Shown here: one piece after another, positions 56,796-64,000 of the stretch
How positions within the stretch are numbered: position 1 is the stretch's first letter
Layout: each line of letters opens with the position of its first letter
Source: Salinarimonas soli
Lineage (GTDB): Bacteria > Pseudomonadota > Alphaproteobacteria > Rhizobiales > Beijerinckiaceae
DNA length: 64,000 nucleotides
Reading direction: 5' to 3'
Assembly: GCF_008386575.1 (NCBI RefSeq)
Contig: NZ_VUOA01000023.1
Location: 1-64,000, forward strand
Translations under genes and position numbers: made by a program
Notes under the pieces: model-generated
What the model was told of the DNA's origin: nothing
The model's database searches: none
What the model saw: only the letters and a program-made list of their open reading frames with translations

Positions 56796-57659
56796 ATGCC
56801 CCTCCGCCTCCTCGTCGTCGAAGGCAATGTCCGCGCCGCGCGGGAGGCGCATGCGTCGTCCTACGGCCTGACCCCGGCGGAGTCCTATGCGAGCGTGCTC
56901 CACGGGATCGAGCCGGCCGTGGTCTGCGACATCGCGCTCCCGGCGGACGAGGGCGCCAACCTGCCCGACCCGTCGGGGCTCGAGGGCTATGACGGGGTCG
57001 TGCTCACGGGCTCGGCCCTGCACATCTACGAGGACCAGCCCGCGGTGCGCCGGCAGGTGGAGCTGATGCGCGCCGTCTATGCCTCGGGCACGCCCGCCTT
57101 CGGATCGTGCTGGGGCATCCAGGTCGGGGCGGTGGCGGCGGGTGGGGACGTGCGGCGCAACCCGCGCGGCCGGGAGATCGGCTTTGCCCGCGAGATCGTG
57201 CCGAGCGAGGCCGGCCGCGCCCATCCCCTGCTCGCCGGGCGCCCCCGGGCCTACACGGCGCCCGCGATCCATCTCGACACCGTGCTGACCGCGCCGCCGG
57301 GCGCGACGGTGCTGGCCTCGAACGCCATGTCGGACGTGCAGGCGGCCGAGATCGGCCACGAGGGCGGCCTGTTCTGGGGCGTGCAGTACCATCCGGAGTT
57401 CGACCTCGCGGAGGTGGCCGCGATCCTCGGGCGCATGCCGGAGGTGCTCGTGGGCGAAGGCTTCTGCCCGTCCCTGGAGGCCGTGTTCGAGCACGTCGCG
57501 GATCTGCGCGCGCTCCATGCCGATCCCGGCCGCACGGATCTCGCCTGGCGCTTCGGCCTCGACGCCCAGGTGCTCGACCCGGCGCTGCGGCTCACCGAGA
57601 TCCGCAATTTTCTGGAGCACCGGGTCAAGCCGCATCGCAGCGCCCGCGGGCGGGAATAG
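56796..57659 (+). CDS. class I glutamine amidotransferase-like protein
   Basis: A 287-residue cytosolic protein with the GATase-1 fold. The nucleophile is Cys105 in FGSCWGIQV, and His199 and Glu201 are in GVQYHPEFD, so the triad is complete. The group includes GMP-synthase-like amidotransferases and gamma-glutamyl hydrolases of small molecules. A C-terminal helical part (230-287) is extra. The start at ATG 56796 gives the conserved MPLRLLVVEGN. Partner synthase and substrate unknown. Confidence 0.9.
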   Translation: MPLRLLVVEGNVRAAREAHASSYGLTPAESYASVLHGIEPAVVCDIALPADEGANLPDPSGLEGYDGVVLTGSALHIYEDQPAVRRQVELMRAVYASGTPAFGSCWGIQVGAVAAGGDVRRNPRGREIGFAREIVPSEAGRAHPLLAGRPRAYTAPAIHLDTVLTAPPGATVLASNAMSDVQAAEIGHEGGLFWGVQYHPEFDLAEVAAILGRMPEVLVGEGFCPSLEAVFEHVADLRALHADPGRTDLAWRFGLDAQVLDPALRLTEIRNFLEHRVKPHRSARGRE

Positions 57660-57726
57660 GGGCGTCCCAACAAAACCGCATTCGGGCCATGGGGTGCGCC
57701 AAGCGTCACCGTGTCCGGAGCCCGCC

Positions 57727-59349
57727 ATGCGCGTTCGCGTCGCCCTCTTCCTTCTCCTGGCTCCCGGGCCCGTCAGCGCGGCCGAGATCGAGCTCCCCTC
57801 GCGGGTCGACCGGGTGACCGTGTTCCCGGACGCCGCGCAGGTCACGCGGACGGCGGTCCTCGACCTGCCGCCCGGCGCCTCGACCCTGCTGCTGCGCGGC
57901 CTGCCCGCCGGCCTCGACCCGGACTCGATCCGCGTCACGGGCGTGGGCGGCGGCGCGCTCGCCATCGGTGCCGTGGACGTGCGCGCGGTGCCGGGCGACC
58001 TCAATCCCGCCCTCGACCGCGACCTGGAGCGGCGCCTCCAGGCGCTGCGCGACGAGCGCGAGGCGGTGGCGGGCCGCGTCGCTGCCCTGGAGGTGAAGCG
58101 CGCCGCCATCGAGACCTACGCGAAGGCCAGCCCCGAGAAGCTGTCTCCGGAGGCAAGGCCTCTCGACGTTGCCCAGTGGCCGCTCGCCTGGGACGCCATC
58201 GGGGCGGGTCTCGCCGCCGTCAACGAGGACATCCGCGTCGCGGGCGTGCGGGCGCGGGATCTGGAGGCGGAGATCGCCGCCCTGGAGGGGGCCCGCTCGC
58301 GGCCGATCCGCCCGGGCGCCCCGAAGCGGGACGTGACGGTCGCCGTCGAGGCCGGGGCCGCCCTGAAGGGCGCCCTGGAGGTCACCTACCGGATCGCGGG
58401 CGCGGCCTGGACGCCCGCCTACGACGCGCGCCTCGACCTGCGCGACAAGCCCGCCCTGGAGCTCGTGCGGCGCGCGGGCGTGCGCCAGCGGACGGGGGAG
58501 GACTGGAGCGACGTCGTCCTGCAGGTCTCGACCGTGCGGGCGCGCGGCGGCGCGGCAGCCCCCGATCTGCCGCCCATCCAGGCCCAGATCGAGGAACGGC
58601 CGCAGCCGCTGGCCCGGAGCACCATGGCGGCGCCGGCACCGAAGCTCCAGGCCGAAGCCGACGCGGTCGCGGCCCGCCAAGTCGAGGCGACCCTGGAGAG
58701 CGGGCCGTTCCAGGCCACCTTCACGGTCCCGGGCCGCGTCAGCGTGGCGGGCGACGGCGCGACCAAGACCCTCGTCCTGAGCCGTCAGGCCCATGCCCCC
58801 GCGCTCCTCGCCCGCGCCGTGCCGGTCCTCGACGAGACGGCCTATCTGGAGGCCTCCTTCGTCCACCGCGAGGACGCGCCGCTCCTGCCGGGCGAGGTCG
58901 CCGTAACCCGGGACGGCACCTTCGTCGGCCGCACGCGCCTGAAGCTCACCGCGCCGGGCGAGACCGTGGCGCTCGGCTTTGGCATCGATGACCGGGTCAA
59001 GGTCACCCGCGTGCCGCTGAGCCGGCGCGAGGGAGAGACGGGCTGGATCGGCACCGCCCGCACCGACCAGCGCGAGTTCAAGACAACCGTGCGCAATCTC
59101 CACCCCATGCCCCTGCGCATCATTGTGCAGGACCGCCTGCCGTTCTCCGAGAATGCCGCGCTCACCATCGAGGCGTTGCGCGAGAACACGCCGCCGACAG
59201 AGCGCCAGGTCGACGACCGGCGCGGCGTCATGGGATGGACCTGGGACTACGCTCCGGGCGAGGCCAGGGAGATCCGCTTCGGCTACCGCCTCCGCTGGCC
59301 CTCCGACAAGGAGATCACCTTCGAGCCGCGCCCCGTGCCGGGCGGGTGA
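57727..59349 (+). CDS. DUF4139 (mucoidy inhibitor A-like) secreted protein
   Basis: A 540-residue exported protein. Its signal is RVRVALFLLLAPGPVSA, cut near residue 19. An N-terminal DUF4140-like domain (VDRVTVFPDAAQVTRTAVLD) is followed by a coiled-coil segment (about 100-185). The DUF4139 domain fills 195-540 (VTYRIAGAAWTPAYDARLDL, then WSDVVLQVST and GVMGWTWDYAPGEAREI). The family includes MuiA; a molecular function is not established. It lies 68 bp after the amidotransferase gene. Confidence 0.88.
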   Translation: MRVRVALFLLLAPGPVSAAEIELPSRVDRVTVFPDAAQVTRTAVLDLPPGASTLLLRGLPAGLDPDSIRVTGVGGGALAIGAVDVRAVPGDLNPALDRDLERRLQALRDEREAVAGRVAALEVKRAAIETYAKASPEKLSPEARPLDVAQWPLAWDAIGAGLAAVNEDIRVAGVRARDLEAEIAALEGARSRPIRPGAPKRDVTVAVEAGAALKGALEVTYRIAGAAWTPAYDARLDLRDKPALELVRRAGVRQRTGEDWSDVVLQVSTVRARGGAAAPDLPPIQAQIEERPQPLARSTMAAPAPKLQAEADAVAARQVEATLESGPFQATFTVPGRVSVAGDGATKTLVLSRQAHAPALLARAVPVLDETAYLEASFVHREDAPLLPGEVAVTRDGTFVGRTRLKLTAPGETVALGFGIDDRVKVTRVPLSRREGETGWIGTARTDQREFKTTVRNLHPMPLRIIVQDRLPFSENAALTIEALRENTPPTERQVDDRRGVMGWTWDYAPGEAREIRFGYRLRWPSDKEITFEPRPVPGG

Positions 59350-59506
59350 CCGGCATGTGGAGCGCCTTCGGCGCGGCCTCCTGCGGCTTTGTCGGATCCG
59401 AACGGGAACGAGCCGGGCGCGTTCACCAAGCTTGAGCCTAGGGTGAACCAAAACCGGGCCGTGTGGGTTTTCATCTCAAAGCAAAGCCCTGCACGAGGTG
59501 AACCCC

Positions 59507-60799
59507 ATGCCCTTCCATTCTCGCACCGGCGGTCTCCGCCGGGCCGCGGCCGTGCTCTCGCTGGCGGCCTTCGGCTTCGCGACGCCCGCGCCGGCCCAGC
59601 CCGCCTTCGAGACCGCGGCCCCGCACGCGATCCTGATCGACTACAACACCGGAACGGTGCTCTACGAGAAGGCCGCCGACCAGAAGGTGCCGCCCGCGAG
59701 CCTTGCCAAGCTCATGACCGAGGAGGTGATCTTCGATCAGCTCGCCAAGGGCAAGGTGAGCCTGGAGGACACGTTCACCGTCTCCCAGCGCGCCTGGCGC
59801 GAGGGCGGCGCCTCCTCGGGCGGCTCGACGATGTTCCTGCCGCTCAATTCCCGCGTCAGCCTCGGTGACCTCATCAAGGGCATCGCCATCCAGTCCGGCA
59901 ACGACGCCACGATCGTGGTGGCGGAGGGCATGGCTGGCTCCGTGGAGGGCTTCGCCCGCATGATGAACGAGCAGGCCAAGGCGCTCGGCCTCAAGGACTC
60001 GCACTTCATGAACTCGCACGGCCTGCACGATCCGGCCCAGCACGTGACCATGCGCGACATGTCGAAGCTCGCCACGCACATCATCCGCGAGCATCCCGAC
60101 CACTACAAGGTGTTCTCGCAGGCTGAATACACCTTCAACAACATCGTGCAGCAGAACCGCAACCCGCTGCTCGCCATGGGCGGCGGCACCGACGGGCTCA
60201 AGACGGGCTACACCAAGGAATCCGGCTACGGCCTCGTGGCCTCCGCCGAGCGCGACGGGCGCCGGCTCATCCTCGCCATGATGGGGATGAAGTCCATCGC
60301 CGAGCGCAAGACCGAATCCGAGCGCCTGATGGAGTGGGGCTTCAGGAGCTTCGAGCAGACCGTGGTGCTGAAGGACGGCGAGGCGGCCGGCGAGGCCCGG
60401 GTCACGGGCGGCGCGGTGAGCACCGTCGCGCTTGTCCCCAAGGGGCCCGTGACGGTCACCCAGCCGCGCGGCACCGACGTGAAGGTCACCCGCAACGTCG
60501 CCTATCAGGGCCCCATCGAGGCGCCCGTAAAGAAGGGCGCTCCCCTCGCCACGCTGCAGCTCACGATCAACGGCAAGCCCCTTCGCGAGGTGCCCCTCTA
60601 CGCGGCGGCGGACGTGGAGCAGGGCCCCCTCTGGTGGCGCGCCGTCGACATGGCGGGCGGCTACGTCTCGAGCGGCGCCGGCTGGGTCGCCAACGAGATC
60701 ACCACGCGCGTGATGTCCGCCTGGAACGGCGAGCCCGCCACCACGGGCTCCACCGCGCCCGCGATCCCGGCGCCTGCGCCCGCCTCGCCCAAGCTCTGA
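59507..60799 (+). CDS. D-alanyl-D-alanine carboxypeptidase (PBP5/6 type)
   Basis: A 430-residue periplasmic serine peptidase trimming the terminal D-Ala from peptidoglycan stem peptides. The signal is cut after TPAPAQ (about residue 31). The active-site motifs are S65-LA-K68 in [10 protein letters not shown]130-G-N132 and K232-T-G234 in [11 protein letters not shown]-terminal PBP5 domain (about 280-380) is followed by a region [14 protein letters not shown], likely the amphipathic membrane anchor, and a Pro/Ala tail. I chose ATG 59507, six bases after GAGGTG, over the GTG at 59498. A terminator follows. The gene is of the dacC/dacF kind. Confidence 0.95.
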   Translation: MPFHSRTGGLRRAAAVLSLAAFGFATPAPAQPAFETAAPHAILIDYNTGTVLYEKAADQKVPPASLAKLMTEEVIFDQLAKGKVSLEDTFTVSQRAWREGGASSGGSTMFLPLNSRVSLGDLIKGIAIQSGNDATIVVAEGMAGSVEGFARMMNEQAKALGLKDSHFMNSHGLHDPAQHVTMRDMSKLATHIIREHPDHYKVFSQAEYTFNNIVQQNRNPLLAMGGGTDGLKTGYTKESGYGLVASAERDGRRLILAMMGMKSIAERKTESERLMEWGFRSFEQTVVLKDGEAAGEARVTGGAVSTVALVPKGPVTVTQPRGTDVKVTRNVAYQGPIEAPVKKGAPLATLQLTINGKPLREVPLYAAADVEQGPLWWRAVDMAGGYVSSGAGWVANEITTRVMSAWNGEPATTGSTAPAIPAPAPASPKL

Positions 60800-60871
60800 C
60801 GCTCGGGGCACCGATCCGGCTTGACCTCGCGGCCTCGATCCACGAAGAGACCGTGCAAGGTTTGACCCCGA

Positions 60872-60895
60872 CCCCGGCCTTGCGCCGGGGTTTTT
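60872..60895 (+). terminator. rho-independent terminator after the carboxypeptidase
   Basis: Stem CCCCGGC / GCCGGGG (seven base pairs) with the loop CTTGC, followed by TTTTT. It lies 18 bp before the purA start codon, so purA must have a promoter overlapping this region or rely on read-through. Confidence 0.85.
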
Positions 60896-60912
60896 CATGT
60901 CGGGAGACGGGG

Positions 60913-62205
60913 ATGGCGAACGTCGTGGTGGTCGGCGCCCAATGGGGCGACGAGGGCAAGGGCAAGATCGTCGACTGGCTGTCGAGCCAGGCCGACGTGG
61001 TGGTGCGCTTCCAGGGCGGCCACAATGCGGGCCATACCCTCGTCATCGACGGGACGGTCTACAAGCTCTCGCTCCTGCCCTCCGGGATCGTGCGCCCGGG
61101 CAAGCTCTCGGTGATCGGAAACGGCGTGGTGGTCGATCCCTGGCACCTCGTCGAGGAGATCGGGCGCCTGCGGGAGCAGGGCGTCGCCATCACCCGCGAC
61201 AATCTTCGCGTCGCCGACAACGCCACCCTGATCCTGCCGCTCCATCGCGAGCTCGATCACTTCCGCGAGACCGCGAACGCGACCCTGAAGATCGGCACGA
61301 CGAAGCGGGGCATCGGCCCGGCCTACGAGGACAAGGTCGGGCGCCGGGCCCTGCGCGTTGTCGATCTCGCCGATCCCGAGCTCCTGCGGCTGAAGATCGA
61401 GCGGCTGCTCGCCCACCACAACGCCCTGCGCCGGGGTCTCGGCATCGGCGAGGTGGACGCCGCCGCGCTGCACGCCGAGCTCGTCGAGGTGGCGCCCAAG
61501 GTCCTGCCCTATGCCGACACGGTCTGGTCCCTCCTCGACGGCGAGCGCCGCGCGGGGCGCCGCATCCTGTTCGAGGGCGCGCAGGGCGCGCTCCTCGACG
61601 TCGACCACGGCACCTATCCCTTCGTGACCTCCTCCAACATCGTGGCGGGGCAGGCGGCGACGGGCTCTGGGCTCGGCCCCGGCGCGGTGGGCTACGTGCT
61701 CGGCATCGCAAAGGCCTACACGACCCGGGTGGGGGAGGGGCCTTTCCCCACCGAGCTCTTCGACGAGATCGGCGAGGCCATCGGCAGCCGCGGCAAGGAA
61801 TTCGGCACGGTGACGGGCCGCAAGCGCCGCTGCGGCTGGTTCGACGCGGTGCTCGTGCGCCAGACCGTGCGGACGTCCGGCATCGACGGCATCGCGCTGA
61901 CCAAGCTCGACGTCCTCGACGGCTTCGAGACGATCCGCGTCTGCACCGGCTACCGCCTCGACGGGGCGACCATCGATCACCTTCCCGCGAGCCAGGCGGC
62001 GCAGGCCCGCGTCGAGCCGATCTACGAGGAGGTCGAGGGCTGGTCGGGCTCCAGCGCCGGCGCCCGGTCCTGGGCCGAGCTGCCCGCGCAGGCGATCAAG
62101 TATGTCCGCCGCATCGAGGAATTGATCGGCGCGCCGGTGTCGCTCCTGTCCACGAGCCCCGAGCGCGACGACACGATCCTGGTGCAGAACCCCTTCGAGG
62201 GCTGA
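60913..62205 (+). CDS. purA: adenylosuccinate synthetase
   Basis: A 430-residue GTP-dependent enzyme forming adenylosuccinate from IMP and aspartate, the first step to [23 protein letters not shown] (4-23) contains the GTP loop and catalytic Asp; [10 protein letters not shown] the second catalytic His. [19 protein letters not shown] is the IMP site, and [20 protein letters not shown] and [13 protein letters not shown]-type (here [16 protein letters not shown]) follow. GGAGACGGGG precedes the ATG. Length is normal. Confidence 0.98.
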   Translation: MANVVVVGAQWGDEGKGKIVDWLSSQADVVVRFQGGHNAGHTLVIDGTVYKLSLLPSGIVRPGKLSVIGNGVVVDPWHLVEEIGRLREQGVAITRDNLRVADNATLILPLHRELDHFRETANATLKIGTTKRGIGPAYEDKVGRRALRVVDLADPELLRLKIERLLAHHNALRRGLGIGEVDAAALHAELVEVAPKVLPYADTVWSLLDGERRAGRRILFEGAQGALLDVDHGTYPFVTSSNIVAGQAATGSGLGPGAVGYVLGIAKAYTTRVGEGPFPTELFDEIGEAIGSRGKEFGTVTGRKRRCGWFDAVLVRQTVRTSGIDGIALTKLDVLDGFETIRVCTGYRLDGATIDHLPASQAAQARVEPIYEEVEGWSGSSAGARSWAELPAQAIKYVRRIEELIGAPVSLLSTSPERDDTILVQNPFEG

Positions 62206-62292
62206 CCTGCCCGAAGGGCACCCCGCGCAGGCTTGGCGGTTGGGAACGGCCCGGGGTTGACGCATCCTCCCGGGCGCGCCATTCCAGCCGTC

Positions 62293-63702
62293 ATGGCGGA
62301 TTATCAACCCTTGCTGCAGCGGGCCGTCGAGGCTCTGTCGGATCGCTCGCCCGAGATGCGCCGGGCGGTCTACGAGCGCGCCCGCACGGCGCTGCTGGAG
62401 CAGCTGCGCTCCCTCGATCCGCCGCTCTCCGACGAGGACATCAGCCGGGAGCGCCGGGCGCTCGACGACGCCATCGGCCGCATCGAGACGGGCTATGGCC
62501 CAGCCCCGGAGCCTGCGCCCGCGCCGAGCCCGCCGCCGCCGCGCGCGCCGGCTCCGCCCCCGCCCGCGCCTCCACAAGTCCCCCCTCCGGCCGCCGCGCC
62601 TCCCGCCGCCGCGACTCCTCCCGCGCCCACGCCCGTCGTTCCTCCCCCACGCCCGGCGCCCATGCCCCCGAAGCCGCGGGTGGAGCGCGCCGCCGATCCC
62701 CGGCACGACCTGCCGGAGGCTGCTCCCCCGCCCGAGGTCGTGCCCCCGGGAACCCCGTTCCATCTCCCCGAGCGCCGCCGTCCCGCCGCCTTCGACGATC
62801 TCGTGAAGCAGCAGACCACGGATGCCGAGGGGGCAGCCGAGGCGCAGACCCGCGAGCGGCCCCGCATCGATGCTGCGCGCCGGGGCGGCTCGGGCGCGGG
62901 GCGCATCCGCTCCGTGGTGCTCGGCCTCGTGATCCTTACGGTGGTGGGCGCCATCGCGGTCGCGGCCTGGCTCCTGCGCGTGGAGCCTGACGCCGCCGGC
63001 GACGAGGCCCCCGTCGCCGAGGCCGCGCCGGCTCCCGAGACCGCGGGCAAGGCGGGCGATCGCCTGGGCGCCGTCGACCGCCCGCCCGCGGCGGGCGCGC
63101 CTGCCGCGCCGGCCGCCGCGACGCCTCCGCCGCGCTCAGGGGACGTCGCCGTGGCCCAGCGCGCCATCCTCTACGAGGAGACCCCCGGCAACCCGCAGGC
63201 CCCGAAGGCGACCGGCGGGCGCGCCCTGTGGCGCCTCGACGCCGTGCCGGCCGGGCAGGGGCAGCCCCTCGCCACGGCGGTGCGGGCGAATGTCGAGATC
63301 CCCGAGGCGAACCTCAACGTCTCGCTCCTCATGCGCCGCAACACCGACCCGACCCTGCCGGCCTCGCACACGATCGAGCTGACCTTCAACACGGGCAACG
63401 ACGCCACGCGCGTGGTGCGCGACGTGGCGCTGTTGCAGATGAAGAACGAGGAGGTGGTGCGCGGGGCGCCCATCGCGGGGCTGCCGGTGCCGGTGCGGGA
63501 CAACCTGTTCCTGATCGGGCTCTCCAGCATCCCGAGCGACATGGAGCGCAACAAGGACCTGCTCCTGCGCCGCAACTGGATCGACCTGCCGGTGCGCCTC
63601 GCCTCAGGCCAGCGGGCGATCATAAGCTTCGAGAAGGGCGTCTCGGGCGACCAGGTCCTCGCGGAGGCCTTCCGCCAATGGGGCGACGCGCCCGTCCGGT
63701 GA
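62293..63702 (+). CDS. proline-rich single-pass membrane protein
   Basis: A 469-residue protein of unknown function. Residues 1-75 are helical (QPLLQRAVEALSDRSPEMRR). Residues 75-150 are almost only Pro and Ala. A membrane segment VVLGLVILTVVGAIAVAAWL lies near residue 225, so the N-terminus is probably cytosolic and the C-terminal 240 residues periplasmic. After another Ala/Pro linker comes a globular part (about 295-469) with ILYEETPGNP, LPASHTIELTFNTGND and NWIDLPVRLASGQRAI. A similar hypothetical gene often follows purA in Hyphomicrobiales (from memory). Confidence 0.78.
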   Translation: MADYQPLLQRAVEALSDRSPEMRRAVYERARTALLEQLRSLDPPLSDEDISRERRALDDAIGRIETGYGPAPEPAPAPSPPPPRAPAPPPPAPPQVPPPAAAPPAAATPPAPTPVVPPPRPAPMPPKPRVERAADPRHDLPEAAPPPEVVPPGTPFHLPERRRPAAFDDLVKQQTTDAEGAAEAQTRERPRIDAARRGGSGAGRIRSVVLGLVILTVVGAIAVAAWLLRVEPDAAGDEAPVAEAAPAPETAGKAGDRLGAVDRPPAAGAPAAPAAATPPPRSGDVAVAQRAILYEETPGNPQAPKATGGRALWRLDAVPAGQGQPLATAVRANVEIPEANLNVSLLMRRNTDPTLPASHTIELTFNTGNDATRVVRDVALLQMKNEEVVRGAPIAGLPVPVRDNLFLIGLSSIPSDMERNKDLLLRRNWIDLPVRLASGQRAIISFEKGVSGDQVLAEAFRQWGDAPVR

Positions 63703-63733
63703 GGCGTGAGGAGCGGCTTCGCCGCGCGTTCGT

Positions 63734-63892
63734 GCGCTGGATCCCGGACCTGCGATCCGTTCCGCCTTACGGCTGCGCTCCTCTTGTCCGGGAGAGTGGC
63801 CATTGAGGGTGGTCCAGCGGTCTCCTGAACCTCCAGCGCCACTGTCCCGGACAAGCCTCGCATCAGCGAGGCGCAGATCCGGGATTCAGCGC
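63734..63892. repeat. MITE-like inverted repeat (TCCCGGA family)
   Basis: The left arm begins GCGCTGGATCCCGGACCTGC and ends CTTGTCCGGGAGAGTGGC. The right arm is its inverse, with GCCACTGTCCCGGACAAG and GCAGATCCGGGATTCAGCGC. The arms are about 55-67 bp, the centre about 37 bp. It is a third repeat family, distinct from the CTTGCGGGG and CCTGAGG families. Confidence 0.8.
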
Positions 63893-63948
63893 AAGAACCC
63901 GCCGAGCCGGCGGCTCCGCCCACCTCCCGCCCTGGAGGGGCGGGGGCG

Positions 63949-64000
63949 TCAGACCCCCGCCTCTGCGCGCGGGGCTTCCCGCTGGGCGAGGTTCTTCTTC
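63949..64000 (-). CDS. 3' end of an unidentified gene (partial)
   Basis: An open frame enters from the right edge on the minus strand and stops at 63949-63951. The last 16 residues read KKNLAQREAPRAEAGV. This is too short to identify. It may be the tail of a convergent gene or chance. Confidence 0.3.
   Translation of the reverse strand, partial: KKNLAQREAPRAEAGV

Noticed and set aside
54978-58109. 1043-codon minus-strand frame opposite serA and its neighbours
   Set aside because: Shadow of serA, the amidotransferase and the DUF4139 gene. There are no domains, and it crosses several well-supported genes and a repeat.

Overview
The window is a chromosomal stretch of a very GC-rich alphaproteobacterium. 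Gene content, codon use and dispersed palindromes suggest a Hyphomicrobiales (Rhizobiales) genome of the Methylobacterium, Microvirga or Salinarimonas kind. Supporting signs are TTAA-N7-TTAA (CtrA-type) boxes, an alphaproteobacterial serC leader motif, an ECF42/DGPF pair, Omp25/31-like barrels and a tripartite tricarboxylate transporter (Bug) protein. I saw no rRNA, tRNA, CRISPR array or prophage. The placement is inferred, not computed.

Layout. 1-8.7 kb: a TspO protein, then aroC-ribB (chorismate synthase, riboflavin branch enzyme), a large proline-rich protein of unknown function, an HDAC-like amidohydrolase, an L,D-transpeptidase lipoprotein and a metallophosphoesterase with a small partner gene. 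8.8-16 kb: a class III aminotransferase and many small genes (YkgJ-like, methyltransferase, DUF3775, SemiSWEET, DUF1499, DUF486, GNAT). 16-27.5 kb: cold-shock protein and IF-1, PQQ-type sugar dehydrogenase, Bug protein, aspartate aminotransferase, a GIY-YIG gene inside an inverted-repeat element, an EF-G paralogue, a fatty-acyl-CoA ligase and MsrP. 27.5-28.5 kb: an AT-richer island with a second GIY-YIG gene and a likely small RNA. 28.5-41 kb: LysR, trxB, ELM1-like, Lrp, DGPF/ECF42, TauE, a serine hydrolase, greA and carB. 41-47 kb: OpgC with two periplasmic SGNH proteins, then three outer-membrane beta-barrel genes, one broken at a poly-C tract. 47.5-52 kb: an RND efflux operon. 52.6-64 kb: a second cold-shock gene, serC-serA with a leader motif, an amidotransferase, a DUF4139 protein, a D,D-carboxypeptidase, purA and a proline-rich membrane protein.

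How the genes work together. The core is housekeeping metabolism (shikimate, riboflavin, serine, purine, carbamoyl phosphate). Around it sits a strong envelope theme: D,D-carboxypeptidase and L,D-transpeptidase, OpgC with SGNH proteins, porin-like barrels and RND efflux. CtrA-like boxes precede the transpeptidase, the phosphoesterase pair and two barrel genes, which hints at cell-cycle-linked envelope control.

The most unusual feature is a 435-bp unit at 21348-21782. It is a GIY-YIG nuclease gene bounded by about 44-bp inverted repeats. The same termini and core occur without the gene at 11.7, 18.8 and 47.2-47.5 kb, which suggests an autonomous element with deletion derivatives.
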